This document shows, one piece after another, positions 32,967 through 44,927 of a stretch of 64,000 bases of DNA (the first letter of the stretch is position 1; each line of letters opens with the position of its first letter). The notes beneath the pieces were generated by a model. The model ran no database searches. It worked only from the letters and a program-made list of their open reading frames with translations, and was not told where the DNA came from. The stretch spans positions 157,606-221,605 of the forward strand of contig JBQTIR010000011.1 of NCBI GenBank assembly GCA_052387905.1, written 5' to 3'. Origin of the DNA: JBQTII01 sp052387905 (GTDB lineage Bacteria > Actinomycetota > Actinomycetes > Sporichthyales > Sporichthyaceae). Position numbers and translations under genes: made by a program.

Positions 32967-33797
32967 CTACCGCAGCGCCGCCGCATACTGCTCGGCGGCC
33001 CGGGCCGCTGCGGCACCGAGCCGAGCCCGGTCGGGGCCGGCGGCGAGCACCTCGCGGGAGACGCTGGGCAGGACATGGCGAGCGACCGGACCGAACAGGC
33101 GCCGCAGGTCAGCTGCTCCCCCGCCCTGAGCACCGAGCCCGGGCACCAGCAGCGGACCGTTGACCGCAAGATCTTCGGCGGTGTCGCCGATCGTGGCCCC
33201 GACCACGACCCCGACGCTGCCCTGCGGCTGGGCCCCGGCGTTGCAGGCCGCCACCTGGGCCAGCATCGTTCCCGCGACGGTCTGGCCCGTCGCAGTGCGA
33301 GCGTGCTGGACCTGCGGGCCTTCGGGGTTGGACGTCAGCGCCAGCACGAACACCCCGCCGTCGTGGGTGCGCGCAAGGTCGAGAAACGGTTGCAGAGAAC
33401 CGAAGCCGAGATAGGGCGAGACGGTCAAGGCGTCCGAGCACAGCGGGCTCGCCGGGTCGAGGTAGGCCTGCGCGTAGGCCGCTGCGGTGGAGCCGATATC
33501 GCCGCGTTTCACGTCGGTCACGACCAATAACGATGCGGCCCGGGCATCGGCGATGACCCGTTCCAGCGCCGCGACGCCGGCCGCGCCGAATCGCTCGAAG
33601 AACGCCGACTGCGGCTTGACCGCCGGGACCCGACCGGCCAACGCCTCGACCACGGCGCGACCGAAGCGTTCGGCGCCGGCGGCGTCGTCGTTCAGCCCCC
33701 AGTCGGCCAGCAGCGGTGCGTGCGGATCGATGCCGACACACAGTGGCCCATGCGCTTGCACACCGGCCCACAGGCGGGCTCCGAAGGTCTCCCCCAT
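32967..33797 (-). CDS. pyrF: orotidine 5'-phosphate decarboxylase
   Basis: Last step of UMP synthesis. The 276-residue protein belongs to the longer type-2 family seen in actinobacteria, with CVGIDPHAPLLADWGL, the catalytic VTDVKRGDIGSTAAAYAQA (Asp/Lys array), LTVSPYLGFGSLQPF and LVPGLGAQGG. The ATG has AAAGGA at 7 nt. In many relatives pyrF follows pyrD directly; here a sulfate-transport operon lies between them. Confidence 0.96.
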   Translation of the reverse strand: MGETFGARLWAGVQAHGPLCVGIDPHAPLLADWGLNDDAAGAERFGRAVVEALAGRVPAVKPQSAFFERFGAAGVAALERVIADARAASLLVVTDVKRGDIGSTAAAYAQAYLDPASPLCSDALTVSPYLGFGSLQPFLDLARTHDGGVFVLALTSNPEGPQVQHARTATGQTVAGTMLAQVAACNAGAQPQGSVGVVVGATIGDTAEDLAVNGPLLVPGLGAQGGGAADLRRLFGPVARHVLPSVSREVLAAGPDRARLGAAAARAAEQYAAALR

Positions 33798-33852
33798 GGC
33801 CGTTCCTTTCCGTCCAGGGCAGCGTACGGTCTGCAGCCGCTCCGGCCCGGAC

Positions 33853-34833
33853 TCAGGCCGCGGGGCCCGCTTGAGCGCCGAACGCGCAGGCGAGGCGCTC
33901 GTCCTCCGCAGTCACGTGGACCTGATCGCCGGGACTGAGTCCGAGGTGGCGGGCCTCGCCGCGCGTTACCTGCGCACTGACGTTCTCGCCGGCGTCGGTA
34001 TCGAGTTCGATGCGGACCTCGAAGCCGAGATGGGTGATGCGGCGGACCCGGGCGGGCACTGACGCCGACTCAGGAAAGCGGGACAGCCGCAGATCGTGCG
34101 GACGCACCAGCCGGCCGTGCAGGCGGGCGACCGGGCCGAGGAAGCGGAAGACGAATTCCGTCGCCGGGTTGTCGTAGACCTCGCGTGGAGAACCGAACTG
34201 CTCGATGCGCCCGGCGTTCATCACCGCGATGTGGCCCGCGACGTCCATCGCCTCCTCCTGGTCGTGGGTGACCAACACGGTGGTGACGTGGACCTCGTGG
34301 TGCAGGCGACGCAACCACGAGCGCAGCTCGTCACGGACCTTGGCGTCCAGCGCACCGAACGGTTCGTCCAGCAGGAGAACCTTGGGGTCCACGGCGAGCG
34401 CCCGGGCCAGGGCCATTCGCTGGCGCTGCCCGCCGGAGAGTTGGTCGGGAAAGCGTGCGCCGTAGCCGGCCAGCCCGACGATTCCGAGCAGTTCGTCGAC
34501 GCGGGCGTCGATCTCGATCTTCGGCCGCTTACGGATCGTCAGACCGAAGGCGACGTTGTCCCGCACGGTCATGTGTTTGAACGCGGCGTAATGCTGAAAC
34601 ACGAAACCGATGCCCCGGCCCTGCGGGCGGATCGCGGTCACGTCCTGCCCGGAGATAACCACCGCGCCGGCGTCGGGATCCTCCAGCCCGGCGATGATGC
34701 GCAGCAACGAGGTCTTGCCCGACCCGGAGGGACCCAGCAGCGCCGTCAACGACCCGTCAGGAATGGTCAGCGACACGTCGTCGAGGGCCTTGAAGCTCCC
34801 GTAGAACTTCGTCACGTTCTGCACGGTGATCAC
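33853..34833 (-). CDS. cysA: sulfate/thiosulfate ABC transporter ATP-binding protein CysA
   Basis: Energises sulfate import. A 326-residue ATPase with Walker A GPSGSGKTSLL, Q-loop FVFQHYAAFKHMTV, signature LSGGQRQRMALARALA, Walker B LLLDEPFGALDAKVR and switch VTHDQEEAMD, followed by a TOBE-type C-terminal domain. The GTG at 34831-34833 (VITVQNVTKFYGSF) has AAGGG at 8 nt. It is the last gene of sbp-cysT-cysW-cysA, 160 bp after cysW. Confidence 0.95.
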   Translation of the reverse strand: MITVQNVTKFYGSFKALDDVSLTIPDGSLTALLGPSGSGKTSLLRIIAGLEDPDAGAVVISGQDVTAIRPQGRGIGFVFQHYAAFKHMTVRDNVAFGLTIRKRPKIEIDARVDELLGIVGLAGYGARFPDQLSGGQRQRMALARALAVDPKVLLLDEPFGALDAKVRDELRSWLRRLHHEVHVTTVLVTHDQEEAMDVAGHIAVMNAGRIEQFGSPREVYDNPATEFVFRFLGPVARLHGRLVRPHDLRLSRFPESASVPARVRRITHLGFEVRIELDTDAGENVSAQVTRGEARHLGLSPGDQVHVTAEDERLACAFGAQAGPAA

Positions 34834-34905
34834 TTGATGGCCCTTCGTTGGGGTCTGTTGCCGTATGCGGCGAAGCGGCGGGATGGATCGCAAGGCGGAG
34901 GAGGA

Positions 34906-34926
34906 GCCCGATGCGGAGCATCGGGC
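34906..34926. other. 9-bp stem hairpin in the cysW-cysA gap
   Basis: GCCCGATGC and GCATCGGGC pair perfectly around a 3-nt loop. It sits about midway in the 160-bp gap between cysW and cysA. With no U-tract it may act on message processing or stability rather than as a terminator. Confidence 0.45.
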
Positions 34927-34993
34927 GACGACGACAACGCCGCGAGGCGCCCGCCGAGCGCCGCAGATGGTGACGAACGATCCCGACGAAGGG

Positions 34994-35818
34994 TCATCTA
35001 AGACGCTCCTTCTGGCGGTTCACGACGGTCATCAGCAGCAAGGTGATCAGGGCAAGGGTCATCAGCAAGGTCGCGGCTGAGAAGGCCCCGAAGGTGTTGC
35101 GGTCATCGACATAGCGGGCGTGCACGAGCAACGTCAGGGTCTGGGAATCCCCCGGCACGCCACCGGACACGATGATCACCGCCCCGAACTCCCCGAGCGC
35201 GCGGGCGACGGTCAGGACGATCCCGTAGATCAGGCCCCAGCGGATCGAGGGCAGCGTGATCCGGGTGAACGTCTGCCAGCGCGAGGCGCCGAGGGTGGCC
35301 GCGGCCTGCTCCTGCTCGTCCCCGATCTCGTGCAGAACCGGTTCGACCTCGCGCACCACGAACGGCAACGTGACGAACAGCGTCGCGAGCACCATGCCGG
35401 GTAGCGAGAAGATGATCCGGAACCCGCTTTCCGCGAGGCCGCCGAACCAGCCATTGACGCCCCACAGCAGCAGCAGCGAGACACCGACGATCACCGGGGA
35501 CACCGCGAACGGCAGGTCGACGATGGCCTGGACGATGCCCCTGCCGCGACGGTGCCAACGAGAAGCGGGGCCTCGCGCCAGCGCGAGGGCCACCACCACC
35601 CCGAAGACCACGTTCAGTGGAACCACGATCGCGACGATGATCAGGGAGAGGTGCAGGGCCGAGATGGCGGCGGGGGTGGAGATGGACTCGGCAAAAGCGG
35701 TCCACCCATCCTCGAACGTGCGCCAGAAGATGATGCCGAGCGGTACCGCGAGCAGGATGCCCAGGTAACCCAGGGCCAGCAGACGCAGCGTCAGACGGGT
35801 CGTGGTCGAGGTGTGCAT
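34994..35818 (-). CDS. cysW: sulfate ABC transporter permease CysW
   Basis: Second membrane permease of the sulfate transporter. The 274-residue protein has about six membrane helices and the permease EAA loop (EQEQAAATLGASRWQTFTRITLP) that docks on CysA, plus the CysW-like ALGEFGAVIIVSGG. It starts 3 nt after the cysT stop. Confidence 0.95.
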   Translation of the reverse strand: MHTSTTTRLTLRLLALGYLGILLAVPLGIIFWRTFEDGWTAFAESISTPAAISALHLSLIIVAIVVPLNVVFGVVVALALARGPASRWHRRGRGIVQAIVDLPFAVSPVIVGVSLLLLWGVNGWFGGLAESGFRIIFSLPGMVLATLFVTLPFVVREVEPVLHEIGDEQEQAAATLGASRWQTFTRITLPSIRWGLIYGIVLTVARALGEFGAVIIVSGGVPGDSQTLTLLVHARYVDDRNTFGAFSAATLLMTLALITLLLMTVVNRQKERLR

Positions 35819-35821
35819 GCC

Positions 35822-36694
35822 TCAGTCCTCGTGCCGGCGGGCGGTCCGGGACCCGACGAAGCGCAGCAGCATCAAGACCGCGAACGCGATCGCCAGCAGA
35901 ACGACCGACACCGCGGCCGCATTGACCGGCCGATCGACCTCGATCTGCTGGGCGATGTACTGCGAGGCCACCTGGGTGTCCTTCGGGATGCCGCCGCCGA
36001 TCAGCACGACCGAGCCGAACTCTCCGATCGCGCGGGCGAAGGCGAGACCGGCACCGGAGAACAGCGCCGGCGCCAGGGCGGGGGCGATGATCTTGCGGAA
36101 AATCGTCAGATTCGATGCCCCGAGGGAGGCGGCGGCCTCCTCGGCCTCCCGGTCGACCTCCATCAGGACCGGCTGCACGGTGCGCACGACGAAGGGCAGC
36201 GTGACGAACAGCAGCGCGATGATCACCGCGGGTTTGGTCGCCACCAGATTGATCCCGATCGGACTGCGCGGGCCGTAGAGGCCGAGCAGCACGATGCTGG
36301 CCACAATCGTGGGCAGCGCGAACGGAAGATCGATCAACGCATTGACGATGTCCTTGCCGCGGAAGTCGTCGCGGACCATCACCCAGGCGATCAGCGTGCC
36401 GACCACCACATTGATCGCGGCGACGAGCAGCGAGACTCCCAGGGTGAAGGTGAGGGCGGCCTTGGCCGAGGGTGTGGTGACCGCGTCCCAGAGCCCGTCG
36501 GGTCCGTTCTCGACCGACTTCGCGGCCACCGCCGCGAGCGGCAGCAACACGATGATGCTGAGCCACATCGTGGCCACGCCGAGCCCCAGGGGCCCGATGC
36601 CGCCGACCGCAGGCCCCCTGCGGCGGCGAGCTGTCACCGGTGACGTCGGGGGCGTCGGGGGCGTCGAGGGCGCCGCAACCTCCGTCACCGTCAT
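35822..36694 (-). CDS. cysT: sulfate ABC transporter permease CysT
   Basis: First membrane permease of the sulfate transporter, 290 residues with a Pro/Thr-rich N-terminal tail and about six helices. The EAA loop is EEAAASLGASNLTIFRKIIAP, and AIGEFGSVVLIGGG is typical of CysT/CysU. Its ATG at 36692-36694 overlaps the stop of a small ORF that spans the repeat-filled gap after sbp. Confidence 0.95.
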   Translation of the reverse strand: MTVTEVAAPSTPPTPPTSPVTARRRRGPAVGGIGPLGLGVATMWLSIIVLLPLAAVAAKSVENGPDGLWDAVTTPSAKAALTFTLGVSLLVAAINVVVGTLIAWVMVRDDFRGKDIVNALIDLPFALPTIVASIVLLGLYGPRSPIGINLVATKPAVIIALLFVTLPFVVRTVQPVLMEVDREAEEAAASLGASNLTIFRKIIAPALAPALFSGAGLAFARAIGEFGSVVLIGGGIPKDTQVASQYIAQQIEVDRPVNAAAVSVVLLAIAFAVLMLLRFVGSRTARRHED

Positions 36695-36885
36695 GCGGCT
36701 GTCTTCGCCACGCGCTTCGCGCTCGCGGTACTCATGGTTCGCTCACGCTCCTCACTCGTTCCTCGCTCGCTCGCGTCGCGAACGGAGCCGCCGGTGCCCA
36801 TGGCATGCCACTCGCTGCGTCCGCTGTTCGCTCGGCCTCCTCGCTCGTTCCTCGCTCGCTCGGCTCGCTCACGGTGCTCGGTCAT
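36691..36885 (-). CDS. 64-codon ORF bridging sbp and cysT, repeat-derived
   Basis: The ATG overlaps the sbp stop (ATGA at 36882-36885) and the TGA overlaps the cysT start (ATGA at 36691-36694), so the frame exactly bridges the two genes. The peptide is extremely rich in Arg, Glu, Ser and Ala and is encoded mostly by two S-type repeats. It has no recognisable domain. It may serve translational coupling rather than make a functional protein. The stretch SVRDASERGTSEERERT also occurs in the sseB-like protein. Confidence 0.3.
   Translation of the reverse strand: MTEHRERAERARNERGGRANSGRSEWHAMGTGGSVRDASERGTSEERERTMSTASAKRVAKTAA
36736..36785. repeat. 50-bp S-type repeat, intergenic copy
   Basis: One mismatch to the copy inside the sseB-like gene (2624-2673). 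Short inverted ends GTTCGC/GCGAAC. It lies in the sbp-cysT junction. Confidence 0.88.
36803..36884 (-). repeat. degenerate S/T-type repeat after the sbp stop codon
   Basis: On the minus strand it begins with the sbp stop codon (TGACCGAGC), as T2 does after aroC, contains the CGAGCGAGGAACGAGCGAGG core of the S repeat, and continues with GGACGCAGCGAGTGGCATGCC, which resembles the GCGCAGCGAG part of T1 and T2. Together with the adjacent S copy it fills the junction. Confidence 0.65.
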
Positions 36886-37964
36886 GCTGTCGCGTCTTCG
36901 TAGATCGCCGCGATGAGCCCGTTCTCCGGGTCGAAGAGCTCACCGTTGAGCTTGTCCCAGCCGCCGACCTCGTCGATCTTGTAGAGCTTGCTCGGCGCGG
37001 GGAACTCGCTCGCGAACTCTGCACCGATGGCCGGATTGACCGGGCGGAACCCAGCTTCTGCCCACAGACGCTGGCCGGCGTCGGAGTAGAGGAAGGCAGC
37101 GAAGGCCTCGGCGGCCGGGCGGCTCTTCGTCGTGTTGATGATCGCGAAGGGGTTTTCGATGAGCAGCGTTGTCGGCGGAGTGATGTAGTCGATCTCCTCA
37201 CCGTCGCCCTCGATCAGGATCGCCTCGTTCTCGTAGCTGAGCAGGACGTCGCCGGTGCCGGCCAGGAACAGTTCGGTGGCCTCGCGTGCGGACTTCGGCT
37301 GGCCCGCCAGGTTGTCGACCAAGCCCCTGACGAGGTCCAGCCCGGCGGTCTGGTCGGCGCCGCCGTTGCTCTTCCACAGGTACGGCGCGAGCAGGTTCCA
37401 TTTGGCCGAGCCCGAGCTGAACGGGTTGGGGCTGACGATGCTGACGTCTTCGCGGACCAGGTCGTCCCAGTCGTCGATGCCCTTGGGGTTGCCCTCGCGC
37501 ACGATCAGCGTGACGACCGAACTCGCGGGCACACCCCGGTACTGCCCGTCCTTCCATGTCGGGTCGACCAGGCCGGCCTGGACCAGGCGGGTGACGTCGG
37601 GCTCGAGGGAAAACAGCACCAGGTCGGTCGGCAACCCGGCCTCGACCTTGCGCGACTGGTCACCGGAGGCGCCGTAGGACTGACTGAAAAAGACTCCGGT
37701 GCCTTCCGGGGTGGCGTTGAACGCCGGGATCAGCTTGTCGAAGCCGACCTTGGGCACCGCGAAGGCCACCAGCGCGAGCTGGCCGCCCGCACCGCCGGTC
37801 GGTACGGCGGAGGCCCCCGGGGCGGGCGCCGCGGGTGCGCCACCGGCGACGTCGCTGGCTCCACCGGCGCAGGCGGTGAGCATGAGGGCTCCGGCCAGCG
37901 GCAGGAACAGACGGGTCAGGGGCAGACGGCTCAGGGACCGGGAGCGGCGTGGGCTACTAAACAT
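36882..37964 (-). CDS. sbp: sulfate-binding lipoprotein of the ABC transporter
   Basis: Extracytoplasmic sulfate receptor. The 360-residue preprotein has a basic N-terminus, a hydrophobic segment and a lipobox (LMLTAC, Cys about residue 37). Family sequences follow: QSYGASGDQSRKVEAG, DLVLFSLEPDVTRLV, SIVSPNPFSSGSAKWNLLAPY and LSYENEAILI. The ATG at 37962-37964 has no Shine-Dalgarno sequence; the promoter spacing suggests a leaderless mRNA. First gene of the transporter operon. Confidence 0.94.
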   Translation of the reverse strand: MFSSPRRSRSLSRLPLTRLFLPLAGALMLTACAGGASDVAGGAPAAPAPGASAVPTGGAGGQLALVAFAVPKVGFDKLIPAFNATPEGTGVFFSQSYGASGDQSRKVEAGLPTDLVLFSLEPDVTRLVQAGLVDPTWKDGQYRGVPASSVVTLIVREGNPKGIDDWDDLVREDVSIVSPNPFSSGSAKWNLLAPYLWKSNGGADQTAGLDLVRGLVDNLAGQPKSAREATELFLAGTGDVLLSYENEAILIEGDGEEIDYITPPTTLLIENPFAIINTTKSRPAAEAFAAFLYSDAGQRLWAEAGFRPVNPAIGAEFASEFPAPSKLYKIDEVGGWDKLNGELFDPENGLIAAIYEDATA

Positions 37965-37971
37965 AAGCGAC

Positions 37972-38000
37972 AGTATTAGGTTTGTTTCATCCCGTGTCCA
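37972..38000 (-). promoter_or_regulatory. putative leaderless promoter of the sulfate-transport operon
   Basis: Minus-strand TGGACA (plus 37995-38000), a 17-bp spacer, and AATACT (plus 37972-37977) precede the sbp ATG. The -10 box ends 7 nt before the ATG, so transcription would start at or next to it. This explains the missing ribosome-binding site. Confidence 0.5.
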
Positions 38001-38023
38001 GTAAGTCGACGTTGTTAGGTGGG

Positions 38024-39061
38024 TTACGTGTCGCGGGCGGGCCGTGCGATCCGGCGTACCAGCCCCGGCCCGCCGTAGATCAGCCCCGTGTAGAGCTGCA
38101 CGAGCTTGGCTCCGGCGTCGAACATGCGGGTGGCGCCGTCGGGGTCGGCGATGCCGCCCACCCCGATGACCGGCAGGGCGCCGGCGGCTTCCTTCGTCAC
38201 GAAGGCCACCGTGCGCAGAGCCATGGCGTGCACCGGGCGCCCGGACAGCCCCCCGGTTTCCGCGGCCTTGTCCTGATCCCCCGGGTGCAGGCCGGCCCGG
38301 GTGATGGTGGTGTTGGTGGCGATGATCCCGGCGACCCCGCGCTCCAGGCAGACCTCGATCACCTCGGCAACGGCGGAGTCGGTCAGGTCCGGGGCGATCT
38401 TCACCAGCAGCGGCGTCGGACCCCGGTGACCCGCCTCCGACACGGTGTGGGCCCGCAGCGCCTGCAGGATCTCGTCGAGCGCCGCCTTGTCCTGCAGGTC
38501 GCGAAGGCCCGGGGTGTTCGGAGAGCTGACGTTGACCGCGATGTAGTCGGCGTAGGGCAGCAAGACCTTGAGCGAGGCGAGGTAGTCCCCCGTCGCCTCG
38601 GCGACCGGGGTGATCTTGGACTTGCCGAGGCTGATGCCGATCGGGATTGATGGTGGTCCCAGGGCTGCCAGGCGGGCGGCCATGGCCTGGGCGCCGCCGT
38701 TGTTGAAGCCCATCCGATTGATGATCGCCTCGGACTCGACGAGGCGGAACATCCGCGGCGCCGGGTTGCCCGGCTGCGGGTGCCAGGTGACGGTGCCGAC
38801 CTCGACGAAACCGAAGCCGAGCGCGGTCCAGGCCGGGATCGCGACGGCGTTCTTGTCCATCCCGGCCGCCAGGCCCACCGGGTTCGGGAACCGGATCCCG
38901 AACACCGTGGTCGGGTTCGACGGTCGCGGCAGGCGGGCCAGCACGCCGCGCCCGGCGGCCGTCCCGCCGAGGGCCGCGAGCGCCTTCAGCGTCCGGTCGT
39001 GCGCGGTCTCGGCGTCGCCCTGGGCGAACAGCGCCCGCCGCAACACCTGCTCGTACAGCAC
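38024..39061 (-). CDS. pyrD: quinone-dependent dihydroorotate dehydrogenase
   Basis: Oxidises dihydroorotate to orotate with FMN, passing electrons to the quinone pool. Class 2 enzyme of about 345 residues: N-terminal amphipathic region LYEQVLRRALFAQGDAETAH, PNPVGLAAGMDKN, NRMGFNNGGA, the catalytic-Ser region VNVSSPNTPGLRDLQ, and VGGI with GAKLVQLYTGLIYGGP at the end. The GTG at 39059-39061 is preferred; the frame stays open through two palindromes to 39142 but that part is repeat-derived. Confidence 0.95.
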   Translation of the reverse strand: MLYEQVLRRALFAQGDAETAHDRTLKALAALGGTAAGRGVLARLPRPSNPTTVFGIRFPNPVGLAAGMDKNAVAIPAWTALGFGFVEVGTVTWHPQPGNPAPRMFRLVESEAIINRMGFNNGGAQAMAARLAALGPPSIPIGISLGKSKITPVAEATGDYLASLKVLLPYADYIAVNVSSPNTPGLRDLQDKAALDEILQALRAHTVSEAGHRGPTPLLVKIAPDLTDSAVAEVIEVCLERGVAGIIATNTTITRAGLHPGDQDKAAETGGLSGRPVHAMALRTVAFVTKEAAGALPVIGVGGIADPDGATRMFDAGAKLVQLYTGLIYGGPGLVRRIARPARDT

Positions 39062-39086
39062 CCTCAGCCCCCCAGCCCATCCGTAG

Positions 39087-39128
39087 CGTCCGAAGAAGTG
39101 GCTGCAATAGCGACCGCTTCTTCGGACG
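39087..39128. repeat. 42-bp palindromic element, copy R5
   Basis: Arms CGTCCGAAGAAG and CTTCTTCGGACG (12 bp, perfect) with centre TGGCTGCAATAGCGACCG. It is the reverse orientation of R1. Identical to R6, which starts 63 bp later; both lie in the carB-pyrD gap. Confidence 0.96.
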
Positions 39129-39149
39129 TCCGCGAGAGACAAGCCGTAG

Positions 39150-39191
39150 CGTCCGAAGAAGTGGCTGCAATAGCGACCGCTTCTTCGGACG
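39150..39191. repeat. 42-bp palindromic element, copy R6
   Basis: Identical over 42 bp to R5, and the six bases ahead of each copy (CCGTAG) are also shared. It ends 12 bp from the carB stop codon. Confidence 0.96.
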
Positions 39192-39203
39192 CAAGCGGAG
39201 GGG

Positions 39204-42504
<3,301 letters not shown>

Positions 42505-42512
<8 letters not shown>

Positions 42513-43644
42513 GCACTGACTCACTTCTCGTGGAACCGGACATCAACTCGGTGAACCGGTCGAAGAGGTAGCCGGCATCGTGCGGGCCGGCTGCTGCCTC
42601 CGGGTGGTACTGGACGGAGAACGCCCGGGCGTCCAGGGCGCGCACGCCCTCCACCACGTCATCGTTGAGGCAGACGTGGCTTACCTCGGCCCGGCCGAAC
42701 TCGGTGGCGGTGATCCGGTCCGTGGGTGCGTCGACCGCGAAGCCGTGGTTGTGGGCGGTGATCTCGACCTTGCCCGTGGTGCGGTCCATCACCGGTTGGT
42801 TGATCCCGCGGTGACCGAAGCGCAGCTTGTAGGTGCCGAAGCCCAGGGCGCGCCCGAGGATCTGATTACCGAAGCAGATCCCGAAGAGCGGAATGTCGGC
42901 GGCGAGCACCCCACGGGTCAACTCGACGGCGTAGTCGGCGGCGCCGGGGTCCCCGGGGCCGTTGGACAGGAACACCCCGTCGGGATTGCGTGCCAACACG
43001 TCGGCGGCGCTCTCACTCGCCGGCACCACGTGCACCTCGATCCCGCGCTGGGCCATCCGGTGCGGTGTCATCGCCTTGATCCCCAGGTCGACGGCCACCA
43101 CGGTGAAGCGTCGCTCGCCGATCGCGGGCACCACATAGGCCTCGGGTGTCGTCACCTCGCGGGCCAGGTCGGCGCCGAGCATGCTCGGGCTCGCCAGAAC
43201 CCGCGCGTGCAGGGCGCCCGCGTCGGTCTCCATGCTGGAGATCCCCACGCGCATCGCACCGGAGTCGCGTAGGTGCCGGGTGAGGGCGCGGGTGTCGATG
43301 CCGCTGATCCCGACCACTCCGGCGGCGTCCAGATCGTCGGCCAATGGTCGTCGGGAGCGCCAGTTCGACGGAATCCGCGCGGGGTCGCGTACGACGTAGC
43401 CGGCGACCCAGATCCGGCGCGACTCGTTGTCCTCGTCGTTCATCCCCGTGTTGCCGATGTGCGGGGCTGTCATCACGACGACCTGGCGGTGATACGACGG
43501 GTCGGTCAGGGTCTCCTGATACCCCGTCATACCGGTGTTGAACACGGCTTCGCCGAAGGTCTCCCCGACGCGGCCGTAGGCCTGGCCGGCGAAGGTCCGA
43601 CCGTCCTCCAGGACGAGTAGGGCCGGTGGGCTTTGACTTCTCAC
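42505..43644 (-). CDS. carA: carbamoyl-phosphate synthase small (glutaminase) subunit
   Basis: Supplies ammonia from glutamine to CarB. 379 residues; N-terminal domain with FGEAVFNTGMTGYQETLTDPSY, class I glutaminase with the nucleophile Cys in PLFGICFGNQILG and the catalytic pair in VQYHPEAAAGP. GTG start at 43642-43644 overlaps the pyrC stop (GTGA) and has GGGAAG at 5 nt. In many actinobacteria a small membrane protein sits between pyrC and carA; none does here. Confidence 0.98.
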
Positions 43645-44927
43645 GAGAGCTTCCCGTCCAGAACAGTGGGCTTGCCGCGCAGGAAGGTGGCGTACACGGT
43701 CCCCGGCAGTACGCGCGCGGAGTAGGGGGTGTTGCGGCTGCGGGAGGCCAGCGCATTGCGGTCGACCGTCCAGGTGGTGGCAGGGTCGATCAGCGTCACA
43801 TTGGCCGGCGATCCGACCGTCAGCCCGCGTCCGTGCCCGTCCACGCGACCGATTCGGGCGGGGCGGGTCGAGAGTCGATCCGCGACTCCCGCCCAGTCGA
43901 GCAGACCGGTGTCGACCATGACCTGCTGGACGACCGAGAGCGCGGTCTGCAGACCGAGCATGCCCATGGCGGCCGCGGCCCACTCGCAGTCCTTGGCCTC
44001 GTCCGGGTGCGGGGCGTGATCGGTGGCGACGGCGTCGATGGTCCCGTCGGCCAGGCCGGCGCGCAAGGCCTCGACGTCAGCGTTGGTCCGCAACGGGGGG
44101 TTGACCTTGTAGACCGGGTCGTAGCTCGCCACCAGGTCGTCGGTGAGCAGGAGATGATGTGGCGTCACTTCAGCGGTGACGTCCCAGCCCTTGGCCTTGG
44201 CCCAGCGGATCAGTTCCACCGAACCGGCCGTGGAGACGTGGCAGACGTGCAAGCGCGATCCCACGTGCGCGGCCAGCAGGCAGTCCCGCGCGATGATCGC
44301 CTCCTCGGCGACCGCGGGCCAGCCGCCCAGCCCGAGCTGCGCCGACATCTCGCCCTCATTCATCTGGGCGCCTTCGGTCAGACGCGGCTCCTGGGCGTGC
44401 TGGGCGACCACGCCGTCGAAGGCCTTGACGTACTCCAGCGCCCGGCGCATCAGGACCGCGTCGGAAACGCAGTGCCCGTCGTCGGAGAACACCCGGACCG
44501 CGGCCGGGCAATCGGCCATCGCGCCGAGCTCAGCAAGCTGCTCGCCCGCGAGCCCGACGGTGACGGCCCCGACCGGACGCACATCGGCATGGCCGTACTG
44601 CTGACCCAGGCGCCAGACCTGCTCGACCACGCCGGCGGTGTCGGCGACCGGTGAGGTGTTGGCCATCGCGTGCACCGCGGTGAAGCCGCCGAGCGCTGCG
44701 GCCTGCGTCCCGGACTCGACCGTTTCTGCGTCCTCGCGGCCCGGCTCGCGCAGATGGGTGTGCAGGTCGACCAGGCCGGGCAGGGCGACGAGGCCGGCCG
44801 CCTCGACGACCTGTGCCCCGGCCGCGGACAGCCCGGAGCCGATCTCGGCGATCCGTCCTTCGACCAGCAGCAGGTCGGTGGGCGCGCCGCCGAGCAGGCT
44901 CGCCCCGCGGATCAGGATCGTGCTCAT
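43641..44927 (-). CDS. pyrC: dihydroorotase, class I
   Basis: Cyclises carbamoyl aspartate to dihydroorotate. 428-residue amidohydrolase with metal motif LVDLHTHLREPG (about 52-63), further His ligands in HVCHVSTAGS, and Asp in AVATDHAPHPDEAKDCE. Class I length and motifs are complete. ATGA overlap with pyrB and GTGA overlap with carA show translational coupling across the operon. Confidence 0.98.
   Translation of the reverse strand: MSTILIRGASLLGGAPTDLLLVEGRIAEIGSGLSAAGAQVVEAAGLVALPGLVDLHTHLREPGREDAETVESGTQAAALGGFTAVHAMANTSPVADTAGVVEQVWRLGQQYGHADVRPVGAVTVGLAGEQLAELGAMADCPAAVRVFSDDGHCVSDAVLMRRALEYVKAFDGVVAQHAQEPRLTEGAQMNEGEMSAQLGLGGWPAVAEEAIIARDCLLAAHVGSRLHVCHVSTAGSVELIRWAKAKGWDVTAEVTPHHLLLTDDLVASYDPVYKVNPPLRTNADVEALRAGLADGTIDAVATDHAPHPDEAKDCEWAAAAMGMLGLQTALSVVQQVMVDTGLLDWAGVADRLSTRPARIGRVDGHGRGLTVGSPANVTLIDPATTWTVDRNALASRSRNTPYSARVLPGTVYATFLRGKPTVLDGKLS

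Noticed and set aside
39062..39142. N-terminal extension of pyrD through the palindromes
   Set aside because: The frame is open but the residues come from repeats R5 and R6, and the family N-terminus begins at the GTG at 39061.
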